NCBI RefSeq assembly: GCF_039832105.1
Contig: NZ_JBDOHS010000015.1
Coordinates: forward strand, 1 to 64,000
Source: Dorea_A sp016295505
GTDB taxonomy: Bacteria; Bacillota; Clostridia; Lachnospirales; Lachnospiraceae
Direction of reading: 5' to 3'
DNA length: 64,000 nucleotides
Position numbers and translations under genes: made by a program. The notes under the pieces were generated by a model that saw nothing but the letters and a program-made list of their open reading frames with translations, did no database searches and was not told where the DNA came from. This document shows positions 43,801 through 52,636 of this stretch, in pieces; positions within the stretch are counted from its first letter, which is position 1, and the number at the start of each line of letters is the position of its first letter.

Positions 43801-44007
43801 CCTGCTTCTCCTTCATTTCCACTTATTGCAGACGTTATTATACTCCATATTCTTCTCTGTAACAAGACCACATGCATTTATTCCCATGAAAAAAGTCATG
43901 TAAAATCGAGGTCCACATGTTATAGTATAGATAGACTCATTTTTTACAGTACTCTTGTGAATACAAAGACACAAATGCAATTAAAAAAAGAGAAAAGAGG
44001 GATGACT

Positions 44008-44574
44008 ATGTTATATTACAGTGATCAGATGGAAGAACAGGCTTTGCTGCAGACGGCCGCCCAGATGTGTGCAGCGGCAAGAACTGCACCAAAAGCAACC
44101 GGAAAAGACGTAATCTATACTATGGTGATTACCGGCGAGGAAAAAGCTGCACTGGTAGCTAAAATGCGTGAATTCGGCGAAAGAAATTTTCCTGACAAGG
44201 GTGTTGCATGGTATGAAAGAGATGCTTACAATGTACATCGCTCACAGGCTGTCGTACTGATCGGAGCAAAACGTTCTTACCGCGGGATCTCACACTGTGG
44301 CTATTGTGGCAACAAAGACTGTGCTGCCTGCAAAGAAGCAGGAGGAACCTGTGTATTCGCATCCATAGACCTCGGTATCGCTATCTCTTCTGCCGTCAGC
44401 ATCGCTGCCGATGCAAGAATCGATACCCGTATTATGATGTCCATTGGAAAAGCTGCAGAGGAAATGAGATATCTGGATGAAGATATCCTGTGGATGGGTA
44501 TTCCGCTCAGTATCTCCGGAAAGAGCATCTTCTTCGATCGCAATCCGGATCCGTCCAAACGGGACTGGACTTAA
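44008..44574 (+). CDS. DUF2148 ferredoxin-domain protein
   Basis: About 188 residues. The cysteine cluster CGYCGNKDCAACKEAGGTC (about 88-106) is the DUF2148 hallmark, likely binding an iron-sulfur cluster; AIDLGIAISSAVSIA and WMGIPLSISGKSIFFDR follow as in the family. Its function is unknown; it occurs widely in strict anaerobes. The start at 44008 has AGAGGG at good spacing; earlier in-frame codons to 43957 lie over the promoter area, where TATAGT near 43922 may be the -10. Confidence 0.88.
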   Translation: MLYYSDQMEEQALLQTAAQMCAAARTAPKATGKDVIYTMVITGEEKAALVAKMREFGERNFPDKGVAWYERDAYNVHRSQAVVLIGAKRSYRGISHCGYCGNKDCAACKEAGGTCVFASIDLGIAISSAVSIAADARIDTRIMMSIGKAAEEMRYLDEDILWMGIPLSISGKSIFFDRNPDPSKRDWT

Positions 44575-44608
44575 ACCCAAAACAGTACACATAACCAAGC
44601 ATGAAAAG

Positions 44609-44660
44609 GCCTCCGGACTTTCAGTCTGGAATTCTACATTCGCAGCCCGATGCCGGAGGC
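44609..44660. terminator. Convergent terminator between the DUF2148 gene and the aminotransferase
   Basis: GCCTCCGG (44609-44616) pairs with CCGGAGGC (44653-44660); an inner GACTTTCAGTC hairpin lies between. It sits between two convergent stops. Confidence 0.68.
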
Positions 44661-44677
44661 TTATGCTCTTTATTCCC

Positions 44678-45841
44678 TTATCGTTTCAGCACATGAATCC
44701 CGGACAATCGATCCAGTGCCTTATACAGTGTCTCATCCTGTTTTGCAAAATGAAACCGAATCAGATGATTGACCGGCTCCCGGAAGAAGCTGGAACCCGG
44801 AACGGCTCCCACGCCGACTTTCTTTGCCAGATCCACACAGAATTCTTCATCATTATCATACCCGAATTCCCCGATATCCACCAGCACGTAGTAAGCGCCC
44901 TGCGGTTCCGTACAGGTCAGTCCAATGTCTTTAAGTCCCCCGACAAATACTTCCTTCATATGCGTATATTTCTTCTGAAGCCATTCATAGTATTCATCAC
45001 CAAACTGAAGGCCTGTGACAGCCGCTTCCATCAGCGGAGCCGCTGCACCCACCGTCAGAAAATCGTGAACCTTCTTCACTCTTTCGATCACTTCCGGACA
45101 GGCAATCACATATCCCAGCCGCCACCCGGTAATCGAATATGTTTTTGACAGAGAATTGCAGATGATCGTCCGCTCCCGCATACCCGGAAGCGTCGCCATG
45201 TATACGTGTTCATACGGCTTGTACAGAATATGCTCATATACCTCATCCGTGATTACAAAGAGATCATAACGAATGGCAAGCTCTGCAATCACAGACAATT
45301 CCTCTTTTGTAAATACCTTTCCACAAGGGTTGGAGGGATTGCACAGGATCAATGCCTTGACTCCCGGCTGCTTCATAGCGTGCTCCAGTTCCTCCGCATC
45401 GAAACAGAATGTCGGTGGTTTCAGTGGAACATAGATTGGTTCAGCACCGCTTAAGATGGCATCCGCACCATAATTTTCATAAAATGGGGAAAACACCACC
45501 ACCTTATCTCCCGGATTGCATACTGTCATCATTGCCGCCATCATCGCCTCTGTGCTTCCACAGGTCACCACGATCTCCCGATCCGGATCTACTTTCATTC
45601 CGGAAAAATGTTCCTGCTTCTTCGCAAGTGCCTCCCTGAAGTTCTGTGCTCCCCAGGTCAATGCATACTGATGCGGTCCTTCAGCAGCCACTTCTGCCAG
45701 CCGGTCTGTAATCTCTGTCGGCGGCTCAAAATCCGGAAAGCCCTGCGACAGATTGACTGCCCCGTATTCCAGTGATACTCTGGTCATCCGCCGGATCACG
45801 GAATCAGTAAATACTTCTGTTCGTTTTGATAATTCTGGCAT
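44678..45841 (-). CDS. Class I PLP-dependent aminotransferase
   Basis: A 387-residue aminotransferase of the aspartate/kynurenine type: NLSQGFPDFEPP at the substrate side, CNPSNPCGKVF, ITDEVYEHILY with the PLP aspartate, and SLSKTYSITGWRLGY with the PLP lysine, all in order. The start MPELSKRTE at 45841 has AGGAGG upstream; the longer frame overlaps the neighbouring gene. The amino acid substrate is not evident. It follows the YczE-like membrane gene by 22 bases, so they form an operon. Confidence 0.9.
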   Translation of the reverse strand: MPELSKRTEVFTDSVIRRMTRVSLEYGAVNLSQGFPDFEPPTEITDRLAEVAAEGPHQYALTWGAQNFREALAKKQEHFSGMKVDPDREIVVTCGSTEAMMAAMMTVCNPGDKVVVFSPFYENYGADAILSGAEPIYVPLKPPTFCFDAEELEHAMKQPGVKALILCNPSNPCGKVFTKEELSVIAELAIRYDLFVITDEVYEHILYKPYEHVYMATLPGMRERTIICNSLSKTYSITGWRLGYVIACPEVIERVKKVHDFLTVGAAAPLMEAAVTGLQFGDEYYEWLQKKYTHMKEVFVGGLKDIGLTCTEPQGAYYVLVDIGEFGYDNDEEFCVDLAKKVGVGAVPGSSFFREPVNHLIRFHFAKQDETLYKALDRLSGIHVLKR

Positions 45842-45863
45842 AACGATCCTCCTGGTATATCTT

Positions 45864-46526
45864 CTATGATTCACAATATCTACGCGTCAGTTTCGTGATC
45901 CATTTTTCATTGATCGGAAGAAATATTCCCGCTACCGGTCCTACAAGACAGGCACAGACAATCGTTCCGATTCCGACAGACCCTCCCAACAGAAATCCGA
46001 TCACTACAAATGTCACATCTACAATAATCCTGACAATGCTGAACTTCTTATGTAGCTTATCGCTGGCCACAACTGCCACCAGGTCATTCGGCCCTGTACC
46101 CGCATCTGACTTGATTACAATCGTCATACCAAATGCAAGAATCGCACAGGCCGTAGCCAGAAGAAGCAGATTCAGCCACAAAGGATGAGCTTCTACAAAG
46201 AAGACCTCCAGAATTCCATTGAAAAAGTCAATGATCGGCCCTCCACATATCATACAGAGAAGTGTCCCAATCTTTATGTATGAGCGGTCAACAACCAGCA
46301 GCACCAAAATAATCAGAAAGCAAATCACAATATGTACTCGCCCATGCGTCAAAACTTCCCAGTGCAGACAGCGTTCCAACGTACGGAAAACTCCCTGAAC
46401 CAGCACATTAAATGGATCTGTCCCCAGATTAACAAGTAGAAATAAAGTTACACCAAAATGCGCAATTACAAGTCCCACCAATAATATCACGACTCGTAAG
46501 CCTATTTCCTTCAGATTACGTTTCAT
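45864..46526 (-). CDS. YczE/YitT-type integral membrane protein
   Basis: 220 residues with five to six hydrophobic helices (RVVILLVGLVIAHFGVTLFL, HIVICFLIILVLLVVD, LLLLATACAILAFGMTIVI, IIVDVTFVVIGFLLGGSVG). The motif LGTDPFNVLVQG and DAGTGPNDLVAVV are typical of the YczE/YyaS/YitT group, whose transport role is unproven. GGAG precedes the start at 46526. It is the first gene of the two-gene unit with the aminotransferase. Confidence 0.82.
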   Translation of the reverse strand: MKRNLKEIGLRVVILLVGLVIAHFGVTLFLLVNLGTDPFNVLVQGVFRTLERCLHWEVLTHGRVHIVICFLIILVLLVVDRSYIKIGTLLCMICGGPIIDFFNGILEVFFVEAHPLWLNLLLLATACAILAFGMTIVIKSDAGTGPNDLVAVVASDKLHKKFSIVRIIVDVTFVVIGFLLGGSVGIGTIVCACLVGPVAGIFLPINEKWITKLTRRYCES

Positions 46527-46631
46527 TACATTTCTCCATTCTATCTGTATTTTCTCAACCGATTGTATCAATTATACCTTATACAAAGTATGAAAACAAT
46601 AAAGGTTCTTAAAGTCCTGATATATATTTTA

Positions 46632-46661
46632 AGGGATGCAACTCATATGAGTCACATCCCT
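46632..46661 (-). terminator. Terminator of rocA
   Basis: A nearly perfect palindrome: AGGGATG-CA-ACTCAT then ATGAGT-CA-CATCCCT, 31 bases past the rocA stop; TTAAAATATA follows on the minus strand. Confidence 0.72.
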
Positions 46662-46691
46662 CTTGTATGTACTGTCTGTTTGTATCAGTTA

Positions 46692-48242
46692 CTAGTCTGT
46701 AAGATCCTCTGTAATGGATTTCAAATTCATAAAGTTTCTCAGATAATCAGCTGTTCCTGTCTTTGCATCTGTACCAGAGAGATTGAATCCTCCGAATGGA
46801 TGCTGAAGTACAACAGCAGCAGTTGACTTCCGATTGAAATACAGATTACCAACATGGAATGTCTTTTTCGCTTTTATCACATTTTCACGTGTCTCACTGT
46901 ATACGGAGCCGGTCAGTGCATATTCTGTCTGATTTGCAACATCCAGAGCTTCATCAAAAGTATTGACCTTGATTACAGCAAGAACCGGTCCAAAGATCTC
47001 TTCATTCGCAATACGCGCCTCTCTTGTGATATCTCTTACAACAGTCGGATCAACAAAATATCCTGTCTCATCACTGTAGGTTCCACCATAGACAATGTTT
47101 CCTTCTTCTCTTGCTATCTCCACATAGCCCGTAATCTTATCGAAAGAAGCTTTATTGACAACCGGACCAATTGCACAGTTTTCCTGACCCGGTCCCTGAC
47201 TTTCCTTTAACTTTTTCGTTTCTTCCACAACTGCTTCAACAAATGCATCGTATACATCGTCTAACACAATCGCACGTGAGCAAGCGGAGCATTTTTGTCC
47301 CTGGAACGTAAATGCAGAACTGACAACTCCCTGTGCGGCTTTCTGAATATTTGCAGAAGAATCAACGATAATTGCATTCTTTCCTCCCATCTCAGCAACA
47401 ACTCTCTTCAGCCACTTCTGTCCGGGAGATACTTTTGCAGCGTGCTCATATATTCTGCATCCGACAGCTTTTGAACCTGTAAAATTGATAAATCTGGTCA
47501 ATGGATGTTCAACCAGCAGATCGCCAATCTCAGATCCCTGTCCCGGAATATAGTTTACAACACCTGCCGGGATTCCGGCCTTTTCACATAACTCCTGCAG
47601 CTTATAGGCAACGATCGGTGTATCGGAAGATGGTTTTACACAGATTGTATTACCGGTAACTACCGCAGAAACAACCATACCGGCTGACAGAGAAACCGGG
47701 AAGTTCCATGGTGGAAGTGCCACACCCACACCAATCGGAATATAGATACATTTTGTGTGTTCGTCCGTCGGAACAAGCTCTAAACCTTTATCCAGATTCT
47801 GAATATGCATTACATAGGAATTGATAAAGTCTAACTGTTCGCAAAGCTCGCCGTCGGCTTCGCCCCAGTTTTTTCCGCTCTCTAAAACGTTCCACGCATC
47901 GATATAGAACCGGTTTTCAATCAATAATGTAGCAAGTTTTCGAAGCGTACGGACACGTTCATCGACCGTCGTATGGCTCCACGCTGCAAATGCCTTATTC
48001 GCCGTATGAATTGCCTGATCAGCAAGCTCTGCTGTACATGCACACACTGAACCAAGCACTTCTTTATTTGCCGGATTATAAGATGTAATGGTCTGATTCG
48101 TTGTAATGCGCTCTCCTCCGATGACTAACGGATACACCGTACCCTTTTCACTTTCAATCTGACGAAAGGCGTCCATAATTTTTTTCTGATTTTCTTCTAA
48201 AGAAAAATCAACTTCTACAGCGTTTTTAAATCCTGTAAGCAT
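46692..48242 (-). CDS. rocA: L-glutamate gamma-semialdehyde (1-pyrroline-5-carboxylate) dehydrogenase
   Basis: Oxidises glutamate semialdehyde to glutamate in proline and arginine breakdown. An aldehyde dehydrogenase of about 516 residues with PPWNFPVSLSAGM, FTGSKAVG (NAD loop), AEMGGKNAIIVD (general base region), FTFQGQKCSACSRAI with the catalytic cysteine, EEIFGPVLAV and FGGFNLSGTDAK, the last being characteristic of the RocA/PutA group. The ATG at 48242 is better spaced to AGGA than the one two codons earlier. No proline dehydrogenase is near, so the semialdehyde may come from ornithine aminotransferase. Confidence 0.92.
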   Translation of the reverse strand: MLTGFKNAVEVDFSLEENQKKIMDAFRQIESEKGTVYPLVIGGERITTNQTITSYNPANKEVLGSVCACTAELADQAIHTANKAFAAWSHTTVDERVRTLRKLATLLIENRFYIDAWNVLESGKNWGEADGELCEQLDFINSYVMHIQNLDKGLELVPTDEHTKCIYIPIGVGVALPPWNFPVSLSAGMVVSAVVTGNTICVKPSSDTPIVAYKLQELCEKAGIPAGVVNYIPGQGSEIGDLLVEHPLTRFINFTGSKAVGCRIYEHAAKVSPGQKWLKRVVAEMGGKNAIIVDSSANIQKAAQGVVSSAFTFQGQKCSACSRAIVLDDVYDAFVEAVVEETKKLKESQGPGQENCAIGPVVNKASFDKITGYVEIAREEGNIVYGGTYSDETGYFVDPTVVRDITREARIANEEIFGPVLAVIKVNTFDEALDVANQTEYALTGSVYSETRENVIKAKKTFHVGNLYFNRKSTAAVVLQHPFGGFNLSGTDAKTGTADYLRNFMNLKSITEDLTD

Positions 48243-48396
48243 ACACATACTTCCTGATAAATTATATAATGTAATCGTCTTTTGACATCACTATTACCAT
48301 TATATATGTAACTGTTACTGAAATAAAGTAGAATATCATTCAAAAGGCATATTTTTTTCTTCAATTTTGCAGGATTCTTCCCCCCCAAAATTCATT

Positions 48397-49137
48397 TCAT
48401 AACAATTCCATGCGTGCTTCTCGTATATATTTCTCTTCTGTCCGAATAATCTCATATTCACTAAATGCAGAAAACCCCATATTGATCCCCTCTTTGCGAT
48501 AGGTCATTGAACTCTGAATATTCTTTTTACCTGACATGTGAAATGCATGTGCTCCCGTATATGGCTGCAAAATTCGAATCGTCCGGGCATCCACTCCCGC
48601 TCCGACCTGTATGGTGATCTTCCCGTCTTCCCGACGAACCAGTTCCCGCAGCAGATCCTTTCCGTCCAGGCAGTGATTCTGCTGTCCCGATGTCAGAATG
48701 GTATCAATTCCTAATTCCTTTGCCTGCTCCATCGTCTCAAAAGGATCGACACAGACATCAAACGCCCGGTGAAGCGTAACCGACATATCTTCGGCTTCTT
48801 CCATCAGCTGCCGCATTCTCTCCATATCCAGGCTTCCGTCCGGCTTCAGAATCCCTATGACGACTCCCTCGGCACCAAGCATACGAAACTTCCGGACAGC
48901 TCTTGCCATCACCCGAAACTCATAGTCCGAATAACAGAAATCCCCATATCTGGGACGGATCAGAACATAAGTCCTGATATCCGACACCTGACGGATCTCT
49001 TCAAACAGGCCTGCCTCCGGAGTCGTTCCACCTATGATCAGATTACCGCACAACTCCAGCCTGTCCGCTCCTCCACGTACAGCTGCCAGTGCAGATTCCA
49101 CCGAATCCACGCACACTTCTAATGTAAACTTACCCAT
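48397..49137 (-). CDS. cutC: CutC family protein
   Basis: A TIM-barrel protein of 246 residues: LEVCVDSVESALAAVRGGADRLELC, GGTTPEAGL, VLIRPRYGDFCYSDYE, VTLHRAFDVC, LTSGQQNHCLDG and AHAFHMSGKK. Long named copper homeostasis protein, its real biochemical role remains unclear. It is the last gene of the operon AKR, Gfo/Idh, cupin, cutC, which suggests involvement in sugar or small-molecule metabolism here. Confidence 0.92.
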   Translation of the reverse strand: MGKFTLEVCVDSVESALAAVRGGADRLELCGNLIIGGTTPEAGLFEEIRQVSDIRTYVLIRPRYGDFCYSDYEFRVMARAVRKFRMLGAEGVVIGILKPDGSLDMERMRQLMEEAEDMSVTLHRAFDVCVDPFETMEQAKELGIDTILTSGQQNHCLDGKDLLRELVRREDGKITIQVGAGVDARTIRILQPYTGAHAFHMSGKKNIQSSMTYRKEGINMGFSAFSEYEIIRTEEKYIREARMELL

Positions 49138-49161
49138 TTTATCAGCAACTACCTCTCATAA

Positions 49162-49512
49162 TTATACAATCGCAACTTCAAACACCAGTAATTTCATATC
49201 TTCTTTCCCTGTATTATAGATGCCATGCTGTGCATAAGGCTGATTCATCATGATATCCCCTCTTTTTACTCTGATTTCCTTTCCATCCTGCTGGTACACT
49301 CCTTCCCCTTCCAGCAAAACATAGAATTCATTGTTCTTACCATGCGTATGTAAACCAAAACTGGATGCCGGCGGGATAATGGTATAATTAATAAAACTGA
49401 CCGGCGCTTCTATCTCCTCTCCTGTGAATACCGTAGAATGTTGACATATCCCTTTCCCTTCATGGATCTTTTCATCATGCATCTTACATTCTAAGAAATT
49501 ATGTATTTTCAT
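49162..49512 (-). CDS. Cupin-domain protein in the sugar-oxidoreductase operon
   Basis: 116 residues with both cupin motifs: GLHTHGKNNEFYVLLEGEG (G(X)5HXH(X)3,4E(X)6G) and GDIMMNQPYAQHGIYN. All usual metal ligands (two His, Glu, His) are present. Such small cupins act as isomerases, epimerases or ligand sensors. AAGGGAG precedes the start. It lies between the Gfo/Idh/MocA gene and cutC. Confidence 0.87.
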   Translation of the reverse strand: MKIHNFLECKMHDEKIHEGKGICQHSTVFTGEEIEAPVSFINYTIIPPASSFGLHTHGKNNEFYVLLEGEGVYQQDGKEIRVKRGDIMMNQPYAQHGIYNTGKEDMKLLVFEVAIV

Positions 49513-49529
49513 AAATCTCCCTTCCTTCT

Positions 49530-50519
49530 CTACTCATTCACGACAATCCATTCCTGTTGCTTCGATGCCTGAATCGCTTTTTGCATCCAGTTGAAGCTTT
49601 TGAAATTATCCAGATAATCCGTTTCTGCTTTTCGATTTTCTCTTAAGGCTTCGCATGCTTCCCGAAGCATGGCAATTCTTGAATCTTCTTCCTGCTTCTC
49701 AGAATAGACTTCCTTTTTTTCTCCATCCAGCAATACATATATTTTACCTGTTTCTATTCGCATCACACCATTCTCACATTCTACTTCCCAGTTTCCATTC
49801 CAGTCTGTGGAAGATACCGGAGAAGCCAATGTGCCATTGTAGTGGAAAATAACATGATCTGTCATCTCAGTAACGATATCTGCACTGGCAGGTCTTTTTG
49901 CATACCAGCTGTAATCTGCCGGAAATTCTCTGCACCATACTCTGACAGGCTCTTTTCCGGTTAAAAAACGAGCAAGATCCAGATGATGAATCGTCACATC
50001 CTCCAGAAGCGGATGTTCCAATGCCCCATGATAAAACATACTGTAATCCGGATGATAATGCCTGAACATACATTGTATATGGTGTATACTACCCAAATGC
50101 TCTGTTTTCAGAATCTTTCCCGCTTCACGAAACACGGCATGATACCGATAATTTTCTCCGATCATCAAAAATCCCTGTGTCTCTTTTAAAATCTGTCCCA
50201 TCCTCAAGGCATTTTCATAAGTATCTGCTATCGGCTTCTCGCATAATACTGCAATATGCTTTTTCAAAAGGAATGTACATATTTCGGAATGCAGATTCGG
50301 TGGAGTGACATTAATAACCAGATCCGGTTTTGTTTTCTCCAGTGCCTCAACCAGATTTTCATATTTGGGGACCTGTTCTGCTATTCCCTGCCATTTATCC
50401 TTTTGCTTTTCTACAACACCAACAAGGTCGGCACATTCCTGACATGCAGGCAATACATCTGCAGCCCAGCTGTGTCCGAAATTTCCCAATCCTAACACTA
50501 ATACCTTTATTTTATCCAT
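49530..50519 (-). CDS. Gfo/Idh/MocA family oxidoreductase
   Basis: An NAD(P)-dependent sugar or polyol dehydrogenase of 329 residues. The N-terminal Rossmann domain shows VLVLGLGNFGHSWAAD, then DLVINVTPPNLH, and the family EKPIADTYENALRM with the catalytic lysine; the C-terminal domain has DVTIHHLDLARFL with a conserved histidine pair. It works on an unknown sugar derivative. GGGTGA lies seven bases before the start; the AKR gene is 18 bases upstream. Confidence 0.9.
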   Translation of the reverse strand: MDKIKVLVLGLGNFGHSWAADVLPACQECADLVGVVEKQKDKWQGIAEQVPKYENLVEALEKTKPDLVINVTPPNLHSEICTFLLKKHIAVLCEKPIADTYENALRMGQILKETQGFLMIGENYRYHAVFREAGKILKTEHLGSIHHIQCMFRHYHPDYSMFYHGALEHPLLEDVTIHHLDLARFLTGKEPVRVWCREFPADYSWYAKRPASADIVTEMTDHVIFHYNGTLASPVSSTDWNGNWEVECENGVMRIETGKIYVLLDGEKKEVYSEKQEEDSRIAMLREACEALRENRKAETDYLDNFKSFNWMQKAIQASKQQEWIVVNE

Positions 50520-50537
50520 ACGCTTTCACCCTGTATT

Positions 50538-51530
50538 TTAATATTCTTTTAAAATAGCTTCTATTGCCATTAATTCCTGGTTTGTAAACTCTAATTGATT
50601 TACAATCTTTACATTATTCGTAATCTGCTCTTTTCGACTTGCTCCCATCAATACAGTTGTCACCTTATCTTTGCGGAGATTCCAGCACAATGCCATCTCT
50701 GCAAGACTCTGTCCGCGACCAGCTGCAACTTCCTGTAATTTTCTTACAGTTTCCACTTTATGTTCTGTAATACTGTCCTTCTGTAAAAAATGATTTCTGG
50801 ATGCACGGCTGTCCTTCGGGATTCCGTTCAGATACCGATCGGTCAATACTCCCTGTGCCAGAGGGCTGTAACAGATCACTCCTGCACCAACATCCGCAGC
50901 GGTATCGAGTAGTCCTGACTCTTCCGCCCATCTTTCCAACATATTGTAAAACGGCTGCACAATCAACAATGGTGTGCCGTTATCTTTCAATATCTTCGCT
51001 GCTTCCCTCACCTGTTCTGCATTGTAATTCGATAATCCCACATACAGAGCTTTTCCTTGTTTTACGATGTCTGATAACGCTCCCATGGTCTCTTCAAGCG
51101 GAGTATCCGGATCCGCACGATGATGATAAAAGATATCAACATAATCTAATTTCATACGTTTCAGACTTTGGTCGATACTTGCCATCAGATATTTTCTGGA
51201 TCCCATATCCCCATACGGTCCCGGCCACATATCAAATCCCGCTTTGGTTGATATGATCAGTTCATCTCTGTAGGGGCGCAGGTCGCTTTCCATAATTCTT
51301 CCCAGATTTTCTTCTGCAGAGCCGGGAACAGGGCCATAATTATTCGCAAGATCAAAATGTGTAATCCCCTGATCAAATGCCTCAAAAAGCATTTCCTTCA
51401 TATTATCAAAGCAGTCACAAGAGCCAAAATTATGCCAGAGTCCAAGTGCTATTCTTGGCAAAAACAGTCCGCTCCTTCCACATCTTAAATACTTCATGTT
51501 GTCATAACGTTTTTCACTGGCCTGATACAT
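50538..51530 (-). CDS. Aldo/keto reductase (YghZ-like)
   Basis: 330 residues of an (alpha/beta)8 reductase. The tetrad is visible: Asp and Tyr in THFDLANNYGPVPGSAEENLG, Lys in ISTKAGFDMWPGPYGD, and His in VDIFYHHRADPDTP. The pattern with MWPGPYG is that of the YghZ / L-glyceraldehyde-3-phosphate reductase group. The first ATG (51530) has GGAGGAG upstream and is preferred over the one at residue 12. First gene of the operon that is divergent from the AraC regulator. Confidence 0.9.
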   Translation of the reverse strand: MYQASEKRYDNMKYLRCGRSGLFLPRIALGLWHNFGSCDCFDNMKEMLFEAFDQGITHFDLANNYGPVPGSAEENLGRIMESDLRPYRDELIISTKAGFDMWPGPYGDMGSRKYLMASIDQSLKRMKLDYVDIFYHHRADPDTPLEETMGALSDIVKQGKALYVGLSNYNAEQVREAAKILKDNGTPLLIVQPFYNMLERWAEESGLLDTAADVGAGVICYSPLAQGVLTDRYLNGIPKDSRASRNHFLQKDSITEHKVETVRKLQEVAAGRGQSLAEMALCWNLRKDKVTTVLMGASRKEQITNNVKIVNQLEFTNQELMAIEAILKEY

Positions 51531-51697
51531 ATTCTTTCTCCTCCATTATTTATGATATCATTCTATGAATTATTATAATGAATCATCCGGACAAGTAAAT
51601 GCGTGTCGTCTACACTTTTTTGTGTCACAGCGACAATTGCTCTTTTTCTATTTCTCTGTTACAATAACAAATAAACTTTATAACGGAGATATCAAAT

Positions 51698-52636
51698 ATG
51701 TATTTTAGCTTTCGTTCAACTGTATTACCACACATAACATTCATGAACAAATGTACCACTCCTGAGCATTGGAAACACCCCAGGCGTATCCTGGATGAAT
51801 ACGTGCTCTTCATCATTCTTTCCGGTGAGATGTATCTGCAGGAAGACGATGCCAGGTATCTGCTAAGACAGGGAGATTACATTTTTCTTCAGCCGGGCCA
51901 CGTACATTATGGATATCAGACTTCTCAATGCGAATATTATTACATTCATTTTTCCCCCAATTGTCTGGACAGCTGGGACTGCCATGAAATCTCACAGATC
52001 ATGCAGATCATAATTGATAACAATAAGCTTTCTTATCAATGTGATCCTTTTGGCGAAGATTCCTATACCAGATATAAACTCTTCGTACCCAAAGACCGCC
52101 ATATATACTCTCATTCTACTTTACAGCAGATCCGCCTCCATATAAATGAACTCGAAATATTAGAGAGCAAACATCTGTCTCACTACAAACTGATGTGCTC
52201 TTCTCTGTTTATTCAGATACTGATACTGATTTCCAGAGATTTTGTAGCCCATCTCCTCCGGGAACCTCCGGCTGCTTCCTCATCTGAAAGCCATAACGAT
52301 ATCTATGCGTTAATACAATACCTTCATCTTAACTACTCAGAACCCATCACCGGAAAGCAGATATCTGAGTACTTGGGTGTCAATTTTGATTCCCTGAACA
52401 GGCGATTCAAACGCGAAACCGGTTATACTATTTTTCACTATCTCAGACAAATTCGTTTGAATCACGCCCGTGAACTCCTGACAACAACACAGTTAAAAAT
52501 GGAGGAAATCAGCGTACAAACAGGCTTCTGCGATCAGTACTACTTTAGCCGTGTATTTAAAGACGAATTCGGAATATCACCAAAAAAATATGCTTCTTCA
52601 TTTAAAAACACCCAGAACAGTCTGCATCCTCTTTAA
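51698..52636 (+). CDS. AraC-family transcriptional regulator
   Basis: 312 residues: an N-terminal cupin sensor domain (FIILSGEMYLQEDDARYLLRQGDYIFLQPGHVHYG) and a C-terminal double HTH (GKQISEYLGVNFDSLNRRFKRETG, MEEISVQTGFCDQYYFSRVFKDEFGISPKKY). It is transcribed away from the AKR/Gfo/cupin/cutC operon and is the natural candidate to control it in response to a sugar. Its last 35 bases overlap the convergent serine dehydratase gene. Confidence 0.92.
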   Translation: MYFSFRSTVLPHITFMNKCTTPEHWKHPRRILDEYVLFIILSGEMYLQEDDARYLLRQGDYIFLQPGHVHYGYQTSQCEYYYIHFSPNCLDSWDCHEISQIMQIIIDNNKLSYQCDPFGEDSYTRYKLFVPKDRHIYSHSTLQQIRLHINELEILESKHLSHYKLMCSSLFIQILILISRDFVAHLLREPPAASSSESHNDIYALIQYLHLNYSEPITGKQISEYLGVNFDSLNRRFKRETGYTIFHYLRQIRLNHARELLTTTQLKMEEISVQTGFCDQYYFSRVFKDEFGISPKKYASSFKNTQNSLHPL